A stretch of 64,000 bases of DNA from Saccharothrix sp. NRRL B-16314 (GCF_000716595.1 NZ_JNXC01000023.1:106905-170904), one strand, 5' to 3'. Positions 49,944-61,285 are shown, numbered from the stretch's first letter. A program made the numbers and translations. The notes: generated by a model from the letters alone, not told the origin.

Positions 49944-50327
49944 GTTCCGCACGAGCATCCACGTGACGGCCAGCGCCACCACCGGCGCGCCGACCTTCCG
50001 CGACACCGGCGGCGCGGGGCGACCCGCCCTGGCCGCGCGGAACCACCGCACCCACAGCCACGCCAGCAACGGCAGCCCGACGACCAGCATCACGGCGTTG
50101 AACTGCCAGGCCGCGACCGGATCACCGTGCAGCAGCGCGTGCACCATCCGCGTCGACCCGCAGGCCGGGCACTGGATGCCCGTCAACGCGAACAGCGGGC
50201 AGGGCGGCAGCAACGCCCCGGGCTCGTTGGGGTCGACGAACACCAACACCCCACACCCGCCGACGGCCGCCCCGACCACCGCCAACGGCCCCCGCACCCC
50301 ACCCAACCCCAACCCCACACCCCACAC
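49932..50327 (-). CDS. DUF2752 membrane protein
   Basis: A 131-residue protein with three hydrophobic segments. The diagnostic block is CPLFALTGIQCPACGSTRMV, the Cys-Pro-x-Cys-Gly-x-T-R motif of DUF2752, followed by HALLHGDPVAAWQFNAVMLV. Such proteins are widespread and uncharacterised. The start in the Gly/Val-rich leader is uncertain. Convergent with the TM2 gene, which often accompanies DUF2752 in actinobacteria. Confidence 0.85.
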   Translation of the reverse strand: MWGVGLGLGGVRGPLAVVGAAVGGCGVLVFVDPNEPGALLPPCPLFALTGIQCPACGSTRMVHALLHGDPVAAWQFNAVMLVVGLPLLAWLWVRWFRAARAGRPAPPVSRKVGAPVVALAVTWMLVRNLVA

Positions 50328-50333
50328 CCCATC

Positions 50334-50517
50334 GTGAGTCCTACATCCAGAACCCGTGTGTCCTACCTTCAGGACCCGTGTGTCCTACGTTCAGAACCCC
50401 CGAGTTCAACGCTCACGACAGCCAACACTGTTCCGAGCGTTGAATTCAGGCGTTCCGAACGTAGGACACACCCGTTCCGAACGTAGGACTCACGCGACGC
50501 GAACGTAGGACTCACGC
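50334..50517. repeat. Tandem 22-bp units facing inverted copies: a 184-bp imperfect palindrome
   Basis: The left side has three tandem 22-base units (50334, 50356, 50378) of the form GTGTGTCCTACGTTCAGAAC. The right side has three inverted units (50452, 50474, 50496) of the form GTTCCGAACGTAGGACACAC. The inner pair GAGTTCAACGCTC (50402) and GAGCGTTGAATTC (50435) match at 12 of 13 positions. Unit 3 and its inverted partner match at 19 of 20. The centre is about 20 bases. It lies between the stop of the NUDIX gene and the start of the DUF2752 gene, both on the minus strand. Neither the function nor the origin is known. Confidence 0.9.
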
Positions 50518-50531
50518 GGGGGGGGAGTGGG

Positions 50532-53005
<2,474 letters not shown>

Positions 53006-53067
53006 TCACCTGCCGGTGAACCACGAGCGAACACCGAAGAACACCCGGGGGAACGCCCGCGTCGGGG

Positions 53068-54006
53068 TCAGCCCGCCGCCCCCGGCGCGGTTCCCTCCGC
53101 GTTGCCCGCCACCCCGTACCGCCCGGCCCTGCCCTCCAGCTGCTCCCGCAACGCCAGCACCGCCACCACCCGACCGGAGGCCGTGTCCAGGTTGTCCACG
53201 GTGGACAGCACGGACGTGGCCGCCGTGTCCGCCCGCGCCACGCCCACCGCGCCGGTCCCGTCGGCCGAACCGGAGCCGCCCGCCAGCACCGTCCCCGCGC
53301 CGGACCGGTCGAGCTGGCTCGCGAACCGCGCCACCGTCGCCGCCCGGTCCGCCGCCGAGTCACCCTGGACCGCCCCGCCGGTGAGCACCACGGTGAGCTG
53401 GGCCGGCCGCAGGTCCTGGCCCGGCTTCACGAATCCGGCGCTCGCCAGCCCGCCCAGCGCCGCCGCCGTCTCGTCCGGCGTGGCCTGCGGCTGGTTGTCG
53501 TCCTTGCCGATCAGCAGCAGCGCGCCGAGCAGCGCGCCCGCCCGCGTGCCTGGGTCGGCGCCGGTGGGCAGCTGGGTGCCCGCGGGCTGGAGCCGGGCGA
53601 CGAGGTTCAGCAGCTGGTCGCCCTTGTCCGGGTCGGCGAACGACTCGGTGAGCTGGACCTCCCCGGTGACCGTCGCGCCCGCCGCGCGCAGCAGCTCGGT
53701 CAGCGCGTCCCGGTCGTCCGGCCTGGCGTCGGCGGTGGTGACGACCACGACGGTCCGCTCCGCCAGCTGCCCCTTCACCGCGAGCGGGCCGACGGACGTG
53801 GCGAACCGGTCCGAGTCGGCGAGGCGGGCGTCCAGCGCGTTGCGCTCGGCCTGCAGCGCGGAGACCTCCTCGCCCAACGCGCTCTTGTCGTCGTTGAGCC
53901 CGGACAGCAGCCGACCGCTGATGGCGGTGGAGCCGAGCACCACCCCGACGGCGAGCGCCAGGAACACCGCGGTGATCGAGACGATGTGGTAGCGCAGCGA
54001 GATCAC
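53068..54006 (-). CDS. steB: Copper transporter-family protein MctB/SteB
   Basis: A 312-residue protein. One N-terminal membrane helix (IVSITAVFLALAVGVVLGST) is followed by a coiled-coil stretch (DKSALGEEVSALQAERNALD) and a periplasmic alpha/beta domain with VVVVTTADARPDDRDALTEL. It is the DUF3186/MctB family. In corynebacteria the orthologous SteB forms a complex with SteA involved in cell division; in M. tuberculosis MctB limits copper in the cell. GTG 54006 overlaps the steA stop. Confidence 0.92.
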   Translation of the reverse strand: MISLRYHIVSITAVFLALAVGVVLGSTAISGRLLSGLNDDKSALGEEVSALQAERNALDARLADSDRFATSVGPLAVKGQLAERTVVVVTTADARPDDRDALTELLRAAGATVTGEVQLTESFADPDKGDQLLNLVARLQPAGTQLPTGADPGTRAGALLGALLLIGKDDNQPQATPDETAAALGGLASAGFVKPGQDLRPAQLTVVLTGGAVQGDSAADRAATVARFASQLDRSGAGTVLAGGSGSADGTGAVGVARADTAATSVLSTVDNLDTASGRVVAVLALREQLEGRAGRYGVAGNAEGTAPGAAG

Positions 54007-55187
54007 GCGAACAACCCCCTGAACCAGTCGACGACGGAGCGGAACGCGCCGGCCGCCAGGTCCACGTAGACCTGGCCGACCCCGGACACGGCGAGCGCGG
54101 CGACCATCACCACGACCGCGGAGAGCACGAGCAGGGCGATCGCACCCAAGGACACGCGGCTGCGGTGCAGGGCGGCCACGGCGTGCCCGTCCACGAGCTT
54201 GTTGCCCAGCTTCAGCCGGGTCAGGAACGTCGACGGGTTGGACCCGGAGTGCCCGCGGTCCAGGAACTCGCGCAGGCCCGCCTGGAGGCCGACGGTCACC
54301 ACCAACGACGCCCCGTGTGCGTCCGCGAGCAGCAGCGCCAGGTCCTCCGCGTTGCCCGTCGCGGGGAACGTCACCGCGCCGATCCCCAGGTCCTGGATGC
54401 GTTCCAAACCGGGCGCGTGGCCGTCGACCTGCGCCGGCACCACGACCTCGGAACCCGACCTCAGCGTCTCGGTGCTGATGGTGTCCGGGTCGCCGACGAT
54501 CACGTCCGGCTTGAACCCGGCCGCGTGCAGGGTGTCCGCGCCCGCGTCGACACCGATCAGCACCGGCCGGTACTCCCGGACGTACTTGCGGAGCTTCCGC
54601 AGCTCCTCGGCGTGCCGTGGTCCGCCCGCGACGACCAGCACCTGCCGGTCGCGGATCGGCACGAACAGCTCGGGCACGCCGACGCCGTCGAGGATCAGCG
54701 CGCGTTCCCGGCGCAGGAACTCGATGGTGTTCGCGGAGAACGCCTCCAGCTGCGCGGCCATGCCCGCCTTGGCCTCGATCATCGCGTCGGCGATCGACTC
54801 GGCGGTCTGTTCGGCGCCGCGCGCGACCTCCTTGCCGCCGACGAAGACAGCGCCCTCGTGCAGGCGGACCTTCGTGCCGTCCCGAAGGTCGCGCAGCACC
54901 GACGTGCCGACGCCGTCGATCAGCGGTATGCCCGCCTCGACCAGCAGTTCCGGGCCGAGGTTCGGGAACCGGCCGGAGATGGACGACGACACGTTGACCA
55001 CGCCCACCGCCCCGGCGTGCACCAGGGCCTCGGCCGTGCGGCGGTCGATGTCGACGTGGTCGAGGACCGCGACGTCACCGGGACTCAGCCGGCGCAGCAG
55101 GTCGCCCGAACGACGGTCGACCCGCGCCACGCCGGTGACCCCTGGCAGTTCGTGGTTCGCGCGGCCGAGCAACCCGGAGAGCTTCAT
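54003..55187 (-). CDS. steA: Putative cytokinetic-ring protein SteA
   Basis: A 394-residue protein with ATP-grasp/TPK-like alpha-beta core: GVTGVARVDRRSGDLLRRLS, then AVLDHVDIDRRTAEALVHAG, VLIGVDAGADTLHAAGFKPD and VIVGDPDTISTETLRSGSEV. The C-terminus has one hydrophobic helix (LGAIALLVLSAVVVMVAALA) that anchors it. SteA proteins work with SteB at the division ring in Corynebacteriales. The start MKLSGLLGR at 55187 matches the family, although no ribosome site is obvious; GTG 55205 is in frame. Confidence 0.92.
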   Translation of the reverse strand: MKLSGLLGRANHELPGVTGVARVDRRSGDLLRRLSPGDVAVLDHVDIDRRTAEALVHAGAVGVVNVSSSISGRFPNLGPELLVEAGIPLIDGVGTSVLRDLRDGTKVRLHEGAVFVGGKEVARGAEQTAESIADAMIEAKAGMAAQLEAFSANTIEFLRRERALILDGVGVPELFVPIRDRQVLVVAGGPRHAEELRKLRKYVREYRPVLIGVDAGADTLHAAGFKPDVIVGDPDTISTETLRSGSEVVVPAQVDGHAPGLERIQDLGIGAVTFPATGNAEDLALLLADAHGASLVVTVGLQAGLREFLDRGHSGSNPSTFLTRLKLGNKLVDGHAVAALHRSRVSLGAIALLVLSAVVVMVAALAVSGVGQVYVDLAAGAFRSVVDWFRGLFA

Positions 55188-55337
55188 GAACCGATGGTGA
55201 CTCACGTCATGCGCGGTTCCACAGGCAACACGCCGAACGAATCCGGGCTGGTCAGTGCCGTCACCATTCCACAGTGGACGGATTCGCCCGGTAGGGTGAC
55301 GCCAGTCGGCGCACCGCCGTCACGTCGACCCGCGGTG

Positions 55338-55982
55338 CTACCTCGTGTGGTCCGGCCCGTCGGCGGGCCGCTCGTGCCCAGTGTCGTGGATCGGCTCGAA
55401 CTCGACCACCGGGATGCCGTACGGCGGGGTGTCCAGGTCCTCGTCGCCGCCGTCGTCCACCCGGTACACCACCGGTCCCCCGGGCCGGGACTCGGCGCGG
55501 CGGCCGTGGATCAGCACCACGCCGACCAGCGCGACCAGTGCCGCCGCCACGAGCACCAGGACACCCTCGCCCGCCCCACCGGAGCGGGCGCCGGAGTCGT
55601 CGGCCGGAGGCGTGTTGCCGACCACCGACACCACGAACGCCCCCGTCGCCGCGACCGAGCCGGCCAGCACGCCCGTCGCGCCGACCGCCGTGTACCGGGC
55701 GGCCAGCCGCTGGTGCTCGGGCAGGAGCACGAGCACCGCCGCGACCACCAGCAGCACCGCCGCGAGGACGATCGGCACCCCGAACTGGGGGACCTTCCAG
55801 GGCGTGACGTCGACGAACTCCGACCTCACGTTCTGGAACTCCACCTTCCAGGACGAAACGACCCCCCGCGGCTCCATCGTCCCGACGGGTGCGCCCTGCC
55901 AGTACAGCGGCAGGAACGTGCCGACCACCGCCGCGACACCGGCCACCAGCAGCAGCACCGCACCGAACAGCCGTCTGCTCAC
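55338..55982 (-). CDS. Four-helix membrane protein, paralogue 1
   Basis: A 214-residue protein with four hydrophobic helices: LFGAVLLLVAGVAAVVGTFL, PIVLAAVLLVVAAVLVLLPE, GVLAGSVAATGAFVVSVVG and GVLVLVAAALVALVGVVLIH. GTG 55982 overlaps the stop of its paralogue upstream. The two proteins share their order of helices and a 111-base nucleotide segment that is nearly identical. I know no function; the C-terminal acidic tail (GGDEDLDTPPYGIPVVEFEP) faces the cytosol. It sits between recN and steA, a spot without these genes in mycobacteria. Confidence 0.8.
   Translation of the reverse strand: MSRRLFGAVLLLVAGVAAVVGTFLPLYWQGAPVGTMEPRGVVSSWKVEFQNVRSEFVDVTPWKVPQFGVPIVLAAVLLVVAAVLVLLPEHQRLAARYTAVGATGVLAGSVAATGAFVVSVVGNTPPADDSGARSGGAGEGVLVLVAAALVALVGVVLIHGRRAESRPGGPVVYRVDDGGDEDLDTPPYGIPVVEFEPIHDTGHERPADGPDHTR
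55681..55791. repeat. 111-bp duplicated segment, copy A
   Basis: The stretch starting CCGACCGCCGTGTACCGGGC matches 56286-56396 at 109 of 111 positions, inside the two tandem membrane genes; sequence to either side has diverged strongly. Confidence 0.85.
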
Positions 55983-56593
55983 TTCTCCCCCGTGGTCTCG
56001 GGGATCGGCGCGATCTCGACCACCCGCAGACCGAACGGCGGGGTGTCCATCGCCTCGTCCACGCCGTCGACCCGGTGCACCACCGGCCCGTCCGCGGCGA
56101 CCACGCGCCGGCTGTGGATCAGCACCGTGCCGACGATCGCGACCACCGCCGCCGCGACCAACGCCCAGGTGCCCTCGCGGACGTGCTCCGCGTAGCTGTC
56201 CAGCGGGACCTCGTCGTCCTGCGACACCGCGGCCACGACCACCGCGCCCGTCGCCGACACCGCACCCACGAGCAGACCCGCGCCGCCGACCGCCGTGTAC
56301 CGGGCGGCCAGCCGCTGGTGCTCGGGCAGGAACACGAGCACAGCCGCGACCACCAGCAGCACCGCCGCGAGGACGATCGGCACCCCGAACTGGGGGCTCT
56401 GCCCCAGCAGGAGGTCGATGTCCAGCCCGCCGGCATCCGAGGTGAAGCGCCACGACGTCGTGCTGACCCCGACCGAGGCCTCCCCGCGGAGGCCGAACTC
56501 GCTGCCCTCCCACATCAACGGCAGGAACGTGCCGATCACGGCCACCGCCGCGGACACCACGAGCAGCAGGACCCCAAGGAGTCTCCGGCTCAC
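55979..56593 (-). CDS. Four-helix membrane protein, paralogue 2
   Basis: A 204-residue tandem paralogue of the next gene downstream. Helices are RLLGVLLLVVSAAVAVIGTF, PIVLAAVLLVVAAVLVFLPE, GLLVGAVSATGAVVVAAVSQ and WALVAAAVVAIVGTVLIHSR. It starts at GTG 56593 with a GTGA overlap on the recN stop, and its own stop overlaps the paralogue's start. The segment with PQFGVPIVLAAVLLVVAAVL and PEHQRLAARYTAVG is the best conserved between the two. Unknown function. Confidence 0.8.
   Translation of the reverse strand: MSRRLLGVLLLVVSAAVAVIGTFLPLMWEGSEFGLRGEASVGVSTTSWRFTSDAGGLDIDLLLGQSPQFGVPIVLAAVLLVVAAVLVFLPEHQRLAARYTAVGGAGLLVGAVSATGAVVVAAVSQDDEVPLDSYAEHVREGTWALVAAAVVAIVGTVLIHSRRVVAADGPVVHRVDGVDEAMDTPPFGLRVVEIAPIPETTGEK
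56286..56396. repeat. 111-bp duplicated segment, copy B
   Basis: Second copy of the segment at 55681-55791, differing at two positions, in paralogue 2. Confidence 0.85.
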
Positions 56594-58371
56594 TTCTTGC
56601 GCACCTTGCGGCGCACCACCGGCACGCTCTCCTTGTCCGCCTTCGCCGCCGCCAACAACTCCTCGGCGTGCGCCCGACCGGTGTCCGTCGAATCCATGCC
56701 CGCGAGCATCCGGGCCAGCTCGACCACCCGCTGCGACTCGTCCAACTTCCGCACACCGCTGCGCGTCAGCACGCCGTCCGCCGTCTTGTCCACCACCAGG
56801 TGACGGTCCGCGAACGCCGCGACCTGCGGCAGGTGCGTCACCACGATGACCTGGTGGCTGCGCGCCAACCGGGCCAGCCGACGACCGACCTCCACCGCCG
56901 CCCGACCGCCGACACCCGCATCGACCTCGTCGAACACCAGCGTCGGCACCGGGTCGGAGTGCGACAGCACGACCTCGAGCGCCAGCATCACCCGGGACAG
57001 CTCACCACCGGACGCGCCCTTGTGCACCGGCAGCGCGGGCGCGCCGGGGTGCGCGATCAACCGCAGCTCCACGTCGTCCACACCGCCCGAGCCCGCGTGC
57101 AACCGCTGCCCGTCCACCTCGACGGCCTGCGGATCACCCTGCTCGGCGACCCGGGGCCGCACCGCGACCTCCACCGTGGCGTGCGGCATGGCCAGCCCGG
57201 TCAGCTCGTCGGACACCGCCCGACCCAGCTCCTCCGCCGCCGCGACCCGCTCGGTGGTGACCTGCCGCGCGTACCCGGCCAGCTCCACGGCCAGCTCGTC
57301 GCGCCGCGCGGCCAACGCCGCCAACGCCTCGTCCGACGTGTCCAGCCCGGACAGCCGCGACGACGCGTCCTGCGCCCACGCGATCACACCGTCCACGTCC
57401 GCCGCGTACTTGCGGGTCAACGACTTCAGCTCGGCCTGGCGGGCGAGCACCTGCTCCAGCCGCGCCGGGTCGGCGTCCAGGTGCTCCAGGTACGAGGCGA
57501 TCTCCGCGCCCACGTCGGCCAGCAGCGTCTCCGCCTCCACCAGCCGCGACTCCATCCCGCGCAGCTGCGGGTCGTCGGACGCCGCCAGCCGCCGCCGGGC
57601 CTCCCCGATCAGCCCCATCGCGCCGGGCGCGTCCGGGTCGCCGTCCGGTGAGCCCGCCACCGCGTACTGCACGCCGGACGCGGACTCGCGCAACTGGTCG
57701 GCGTCGGCGAGCCGGCGCGCCTCGGCGACCAGCTCCTCGTCCTCACCAGGTTTCGGGTCGACCGCGGTGATCTCGGCCAGGCCGTGCCGCAGCATCTCGG
57801 CCTCGCGGGCCAGCTCGTGCGACCTCGCGGTGCGCTCGGTCAGCTCCGTCGCCACCCGCAGCCACTCGTCGCGGACCTTCCGGTACGCGCGCAGCGGCTC
57901 GGCCACCTCGTCACCGGCGAACCGGTCCAGCACCGCGCGCTGCTCGGTGGGTCGCAGCAGCCGCAGCTGGTCGTTCTGCCCGTGCACCGCGAGCAGCTGC
58001 TCGGCCAGCTCGGCCAGCACCCCGACCGGCACGGAACGGCCGCCGAGGTGGGCGCGGGAACGTCCGTCGGCGCCGACGGTGCGGATCGCGATCACGCTGC
58101 CGTCGTCGTCCGGCTCGCCGCCGACCTCCTCGGCGACCTTCGCCGCCGGACTGCCCGCGGGCGCGTTGAACCGCCCCTCCACCACCGCTTTGTCCGCGCC
58201 GTTGCGCACGCGGGACGCTTCGGCCCGGCCACCGCCCAGGAGGTGGAGCCCGGTCACGACCATCGTCTTGCCCGCACCGGTCTCACCCGTCACCACGGTG
58301 AAACCCGCGTCGAGCTCAAGGGTGGCCTCGTCGATCACACCGAGGCCCTGGATGCGCATCTCGGCCAGCAC
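56590..58371 (-). CDS. recN: DNA repair ATPase RecN
   Basis: A 593-residue SMC-like repair protein. Walker A is GETGAGKT (residues 29-36), the central 350 residues are a coiled coil with Leu/Arg heptads, the signature is GASGGELSRVMLALEVVLSH, Walker B is PTLVFDEVDAGVGGRAAVEV and VIVVTHLPQVAAFADRHLVV follows. It acts in double-strand-break recombination. GTG 58371 agrees with the family N-terminus (LAEMRIQGLGVIDEATLELD). Same neighbour set as mycobacterial Rv1696. Confidence 0.95.
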   Translation of the reverse strand: MLAEMRIQGLGVIDEATLELDAGFTVVTGETGAGKTMVVTGLHLLGGGRAEASRVRNGADKAVVEGRFNAPAGSPAAKVAEEVGGEPDDDGSVIAIRTVGADGRSRAHLGGRSVPVGVLAELAEQLLAVHGQNDQLRLLRPTEQRAVLDRFAGDEVAEPLRAYRKVRDEWLRVATELTERTARSHELAREAEMLRHGLAEITAVDPKPGEDEELVAEARRLADADQLRESASGVQYAVAGSPDGDPDAPGAMGLIGEARRRLAASDDPQLRGMESRLVEAETLLADVGAEIASYLEHLDADPARLEQVLARQAELKSLTRKYAADVDGVIAWAQDASSRLSGLDTSDEALAALAARRDELAVELAGYARQVTTERVAAAEELGRAVSDELTGLAMPHATVEVAVRPRVAEQGDPQAVEVDGQRLHAGSGGVDDVELRLIAHPGAPALPVHKGASGGELSRVMLALEVVLSHSDPVPTLVFDEVDAGVGGRAAVEVGRRLARLARSHQVIVVTHLPQVAAFADRHLVVDKTADGVLTRSGVRKLDESQRVVELARMLAGMDSTDTGRAHAEELLAAAKADKESVPVVRRKVRKK

Positions 58372-58450
58372 GTGCCGAACACTACTGGGCGACACGGACA
58401 AAGCGTGTGCTCGGGGGCCGGTGCGCCCCACTTGATCTTCAGGTCGAACG

Positions 58451-59386
58451 TCAGCCGGCGGACGGGCCGCGCCACCCCTGCACCGGCAGCCCGAACTTCT
58501 CCACCAGCCGATCCGTGAACGGTCCCTGCCGCAGCCTGATCAGCCGCAACGGGGTCCGGCCACCGACCACCTCGACCCGCGCGCCCGGCGGCAGGTTCAC
58601 CGTGCGGCGGCCGTCCGCGCACAGCACCGCCGGATGCCCCTCCGGGTCGACCTCCAACGCCACCACGGACCCCGGCGACACGACCAGTGGCCGCGCGAAC
58701 AGCGCGTGCGCGTTGCTCGGCACCACCAGCAGCGCCTGCACGTCCGGCCACACCACCGGCCCGCCCGCCGAGAACGCGTACGCCGTCGACCCCGTCGGGG
58801 TGGCCACCAGCACGCCGTCGCAGCCGAACGCCGACACCGGCCGGCCGTCCACCTCCACCACCACGTCCAGGATGCGTTCCCGCGTGCTCTTCTCCACGCT
58901 GGCCTCGTTGAGCGCCCACGTGCTCTCCAGCACGTCGCCGTTCACCGACGTCGTGATGTCGACCGTCATCCGCTCCTCGACCTCGTAGTCGCGGTCGACG
59001 ACGTGCGTGATCGCCTCGTACAGCGCGTCCGAGTCCGCCTCGGCCAGGAAACCGACCCGGCCCAGGTTCACCCCCAGCACCGGCACACCCGCCGCCCGCG
59101 CCAACTCGGCCGCGCGCAGCAGCGTGCCGTCACCGCCGAGCACGAACACCAGTTCCGCGCCCTCCGCGGCCTTCTCGTCGGCCGGCACCACCTGCGTGAA
59201 GCACGACGGGTCCAGCTCGGGCGCCTCGTCCTCCAGCACCCGCAGCCTCACCCCGCCCGCCGCGAACCGCGCCGCGACCTCCTGGGCCACCAGCACGTTG
59301 CTGCGCCGTCCGGTGTGGACGACCAGCAGGATCTCCCGCGTCGCCGGGTTCCCGGACACCGACGCGTTCAGTGAGGAGGCGTTCAC
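58451..59386 (-). CDS. nadK: NAD kinase
   Basis: A 311-residue ATP-NAD kinase. The diagnostic LVFVLGGDGTLLRAAELARA has GGDGT at residues 84-88, then LGVNLGRVGFLAEADSDALY and GVLVATPTGSTAYAFSAGGP. It phosphorylates NAD to NADP. GTG 59386 overlaps the tlyA stop (GTGA). Gene order tlyA-nadK-recN is that of mycobacteria (Rv1694-Rv1696). Confidence 0.96.
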   Translation of the reverse strand: MNASSLNASVSGNPATREILLVVHTGRRSNVLVAQEVAARFAAGGVRLRVLEDEAPELDPSCFTQVVPADEKAAEGAELVFVLGGDGTLLRAAELARAAGVPVLGVNLGRVGFLAEADSDALYEAITHVVDRDYEVEERMTVDITTSVNGDVLESTWALNEASVEKSTRERILDVVVEVDGRPVSAFGCDGVLVATPTGSTAYAFSAGGPVVWPDVQALLVVPSNAHALFARPLVVSPGSVVALEVDPEGHPAVLCADGRRTVNLPPGARVEVVGGRTPLRLIRLRQGPFTDRLVEKFGLPVQGWRGPSAG

Positions 59387-60189
59387 TGGGGCCCTTCCGC
59401 TACGGCGGCGCGCACGAGCGCGGTGGCGTCCGCGGCGTCCAGGGGCTCGCCCCGGCGCAGCCAGACGAAGAACTCGACGTTGCCCGACGGTCCGGGCAGC
59501 GGGCTGGCGGTGACCCCGTGCAGCCGCAGGCCGAGCCCGGCCGCGGACGCGACCACGTCCAGCACCGCCTCGGCGCGCAACTCCGGGTCCCGCACCACAC
59601 CGCCCGAACCGAGCCGGTCCTTGCCGACCTCGAACTGGGGCTTCACCATCGGCACCAGGTCGCCGCCCTCGTCGAGGCACGCGGCCAGCGCGGGCAGCAC
59701 CAGCCGCAACGAGATGAACGACAGGTCGGCCACGACGAGGTCGACCGGACCACCGATGTCCTCACGGGTCAACGACCGCACGTTCGTCTTGTCCTTGACC
59801 ACGACCCGGTCGTCGGTGCGCAACCGCCAGTCCAGCAGCCCCCGACCCACATCGGCCGCGACGACCTGCCGTGCCCCCGCGCGCAGCAGCACGTCGGTGA
59901 ACCCGCCCGTCGACGCGCCCGCGTCCAGGCAGCGCCTGCCCTCGACCGCCACCGCCTCGAACGCCTCCAGCGCGCCGACCAGCTTGTGCGCGCCCCGCGA
60001 GGCGTAGTTCGGGTCGTCGGTCTCCCGGACCACCAGCGCGGTGTCCAGCTCGACGGCGGTCGCGGGTTTCGTGGCCACCGTGCCCCGCACGGTCACCTTG
60101 CCCTCGGCGACGAGTTGGCTCGCGTGCTCCCGTGACCTGGCCAGCCCGCGGCGGACCAGTTCGGCGTCCAGCCGAGCCCTGCGCGGCAC
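59383..60189 (-). CDS. tlyA: rRNA 2'-O-methyltransferase TlyA
   Basis: A 268-residue enzyme. Residues 3-60 are an S4 RNA-binding domain (RLDAELVRRGLARSREHASQ). The Rossmann part has GRRCLDAGASTGGFTDVLLR, DVGRGLLDWRLRTDDRVVVK and VDLVVADLSFISLRLVLPAL. TlyA methylates ribose in 16S and 23S rRNA and confers sensitivity to capreomycin in mycobacteria. GTG 60189 opens the gene three bases after the small ORF stop. Confidence 0.95.
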   Translation of the reverse strand: MPRRARLDAELVRRGLARSREHASQLVAEGKVTVRGTVATKPATAVELDTALVVRETDDPNYASRGAHKLVGALEAFEAVAVEGRRCLDAGASTGGFTDVLLRAGARQVVAADVGRGLLDWRLRTDDRVVVKDKTNVRSLTREDIGGPVDLVVADLSFISLRLVLPALAACLDEGGDLVPMVKPQFEVGKDRLGSGGVVRDPELRAEAVLDVVASAAGLGLRLHGVTASPLPGPSGNVEFFVWLRRGEPLDAADATALVRAAVAEGPQ

Positions 60190-60192
60190 CGG

Positions 60193-60366
60193 TCAGACCT
60201 TGTCGATGGTGGACAACGCGGCGGTCAACGCCGTGTGCGCGTCGTCGAACCGGGCCACGTGCTCGACCACGTCGAGCTGATCCAGCCCGTCGAGACCGGC
60301 CAGGGCGTCGTCGATCCCGACCACGGGATCACGCGGCGGGCCGGGAAGGGGAACCTCGAAGCTCAC
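60193..60366 (-). CDS. Small conserved-position protein (Rv1693-like)
   Basis: A 57-residue protein. FEVPLPGPPRDPVVGIDDAL is followed by two helices (AGLDGLDQLDVVEHVARFDD, AHTALTAALSTI). It lies between the HAD phosphatase and tlyA with gaps of 5 and 3 bases, exactly where M. tuberculosis has the small Rv1693. Function unknown. Highly acidic. It is too short for family assignment on its own. Confidence 0.75.
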   Translation of the reverse strand: MSFEVPLPGPPRDPVVGIDDALAGLDGLDQLDVVEHVARFDDAHTALTAALSTIDKV

Positions 60367-60371
60367 GGGAT

Positions 60372-61157
60372 TCAAGGTAGCCGAAACAGGACCGACAAGT
60401 CGGCAGCCACGTAGGTCGGCCGAAGCTCCTCGGGCAGGCTCCGCGCCTCCGCCTCCGTGGACACGCCGGTGAGCACCAGCAACGAGTCCATGCCCGCGTG
60501 CACCGCGCCCGCGATGTCCGTGTCCAGCCGGTCGCCCACGACCAGCGGCCGTTGCGCGCCCGCGGACTTCGCCGCCTGCTCCAGCAACGGCGTCGCCGGC
60601 TTGCCCGCCACCAGCGGTTCCACGCCGGTAGCCGTCTTCAGGGCGGCGACCAGGGAACCGTTGCCCGGCAGCAGACCGCGTTCGGTGGGCAGCGTCGCGT
60701 CCACGTTGCAGGCGACCCAGTGCGCGCCGTTGCGGATCGCGACGCACGCCTCGGCCAGCTCACGCCACCCCAGGTCCTGCGACAAACCCTGCACCACGGC
60801 CTGGGCGTCGTCGGCGCGGTCCGTGGGCTGGAACCCGCGCAGCCGCACCTGCTCCGCCAACGCGTCCGTGCCGAGGACCAGCACGGTGGTACCGGCGGGC
60901 ACCAGGTCCAGCAGCATCGCCGCGCCCGCCTGGGCACTCGTGCTCACCTCGTCCAGCGCGGCGTGGAAGCCCAGCTCGTTCAAGTGCTCGGCGACGGCTT
61001 CCGGCGAGCGGGACGCGTTGTTCGTGACGAACCGGATGCCGGTGCCGTGCTCACGGGCGGCGGCGACCGCCTCCACCGCGCCCGGGACGACTTCCCGGCC
61101 CCGGTAGACCGTTCCGTCGAGGTCCAGCAGCAGGGCGTCGTAGCGGGCCAGCAGCAC
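60372..61157 (-). CDS. HAD-IIA phosphatase (Rv1692-like)
   Basis: A 261-residue HAD hydrolase. Motif 1 is ALLLDLDGTVYRGREVVPGA (two catalytic Asp), motif 2 lies at IRFVTNNASRSPEAVAEHL, motif 3 has AGKPATPLLEQAAKSAGAQ and motif 4 PLVVGDRLDTDIAGAVHAGM. The HAD-IIA group (NagD/glycerol-3-phosphate phosphatase) has a large cap between motifs 2 and 3, present here. The mycobacterial relative Rv1692 is reported as a glycerol-3-phosphate phosphatase. GTG 61157 has GGAG about 10 bases upstream. Confidence 0.92.
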   Translation of the reverse strand: MLLARYDALLLDLDGTVYRGREVVPGAVEAVAAAREHGTGIRFVTNNASRSPEAVAEHLNELGFHAALDEVSTSAQAGAAMLLDLVPAGTTVLVLGTDALAEQVRLRGFQPTDRADDAQAVVQGLSQDLGWRELAEACVAIRNGAHWVACNVDATLPTERGLLPGNGSLVAALKTATGVEPLVAGKPATPLLEQAAKSAGAQRPLVVGDRLDTDIAGAVHAGMDSLLVLTGVSTEAEARSLPEELRPTYVAADLSVLFRLP

Positions 61158-61191
61158 AGGCGTCTCCGTTCGCGGTGTCCTGGTGGACAGT

Positions 61192-61227
61192 CTGAAGGCT
61201 CGGCGCCGGGTGGCGCCGAGCCTTCAG
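61192..61227 (-). terminator. Strong hairpin terminator after TPR gene
   Basis: CTGAAGGCTCGGCGCC, a 4-base loop and the exact inverse form a 16-bp stem 58 bases after the stop of the TPR gene and 34 bases before the HAD start, in that direction. No U-run follows; it may be an attenuator for the downstream operon. Confidence 0.75.
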
Positions 61228-61285
61228 GTGTGACTTGTGTTGCGACTTCGGGGTTCACGCCGGTTCGGCGCTCACGCCCGCGAGC

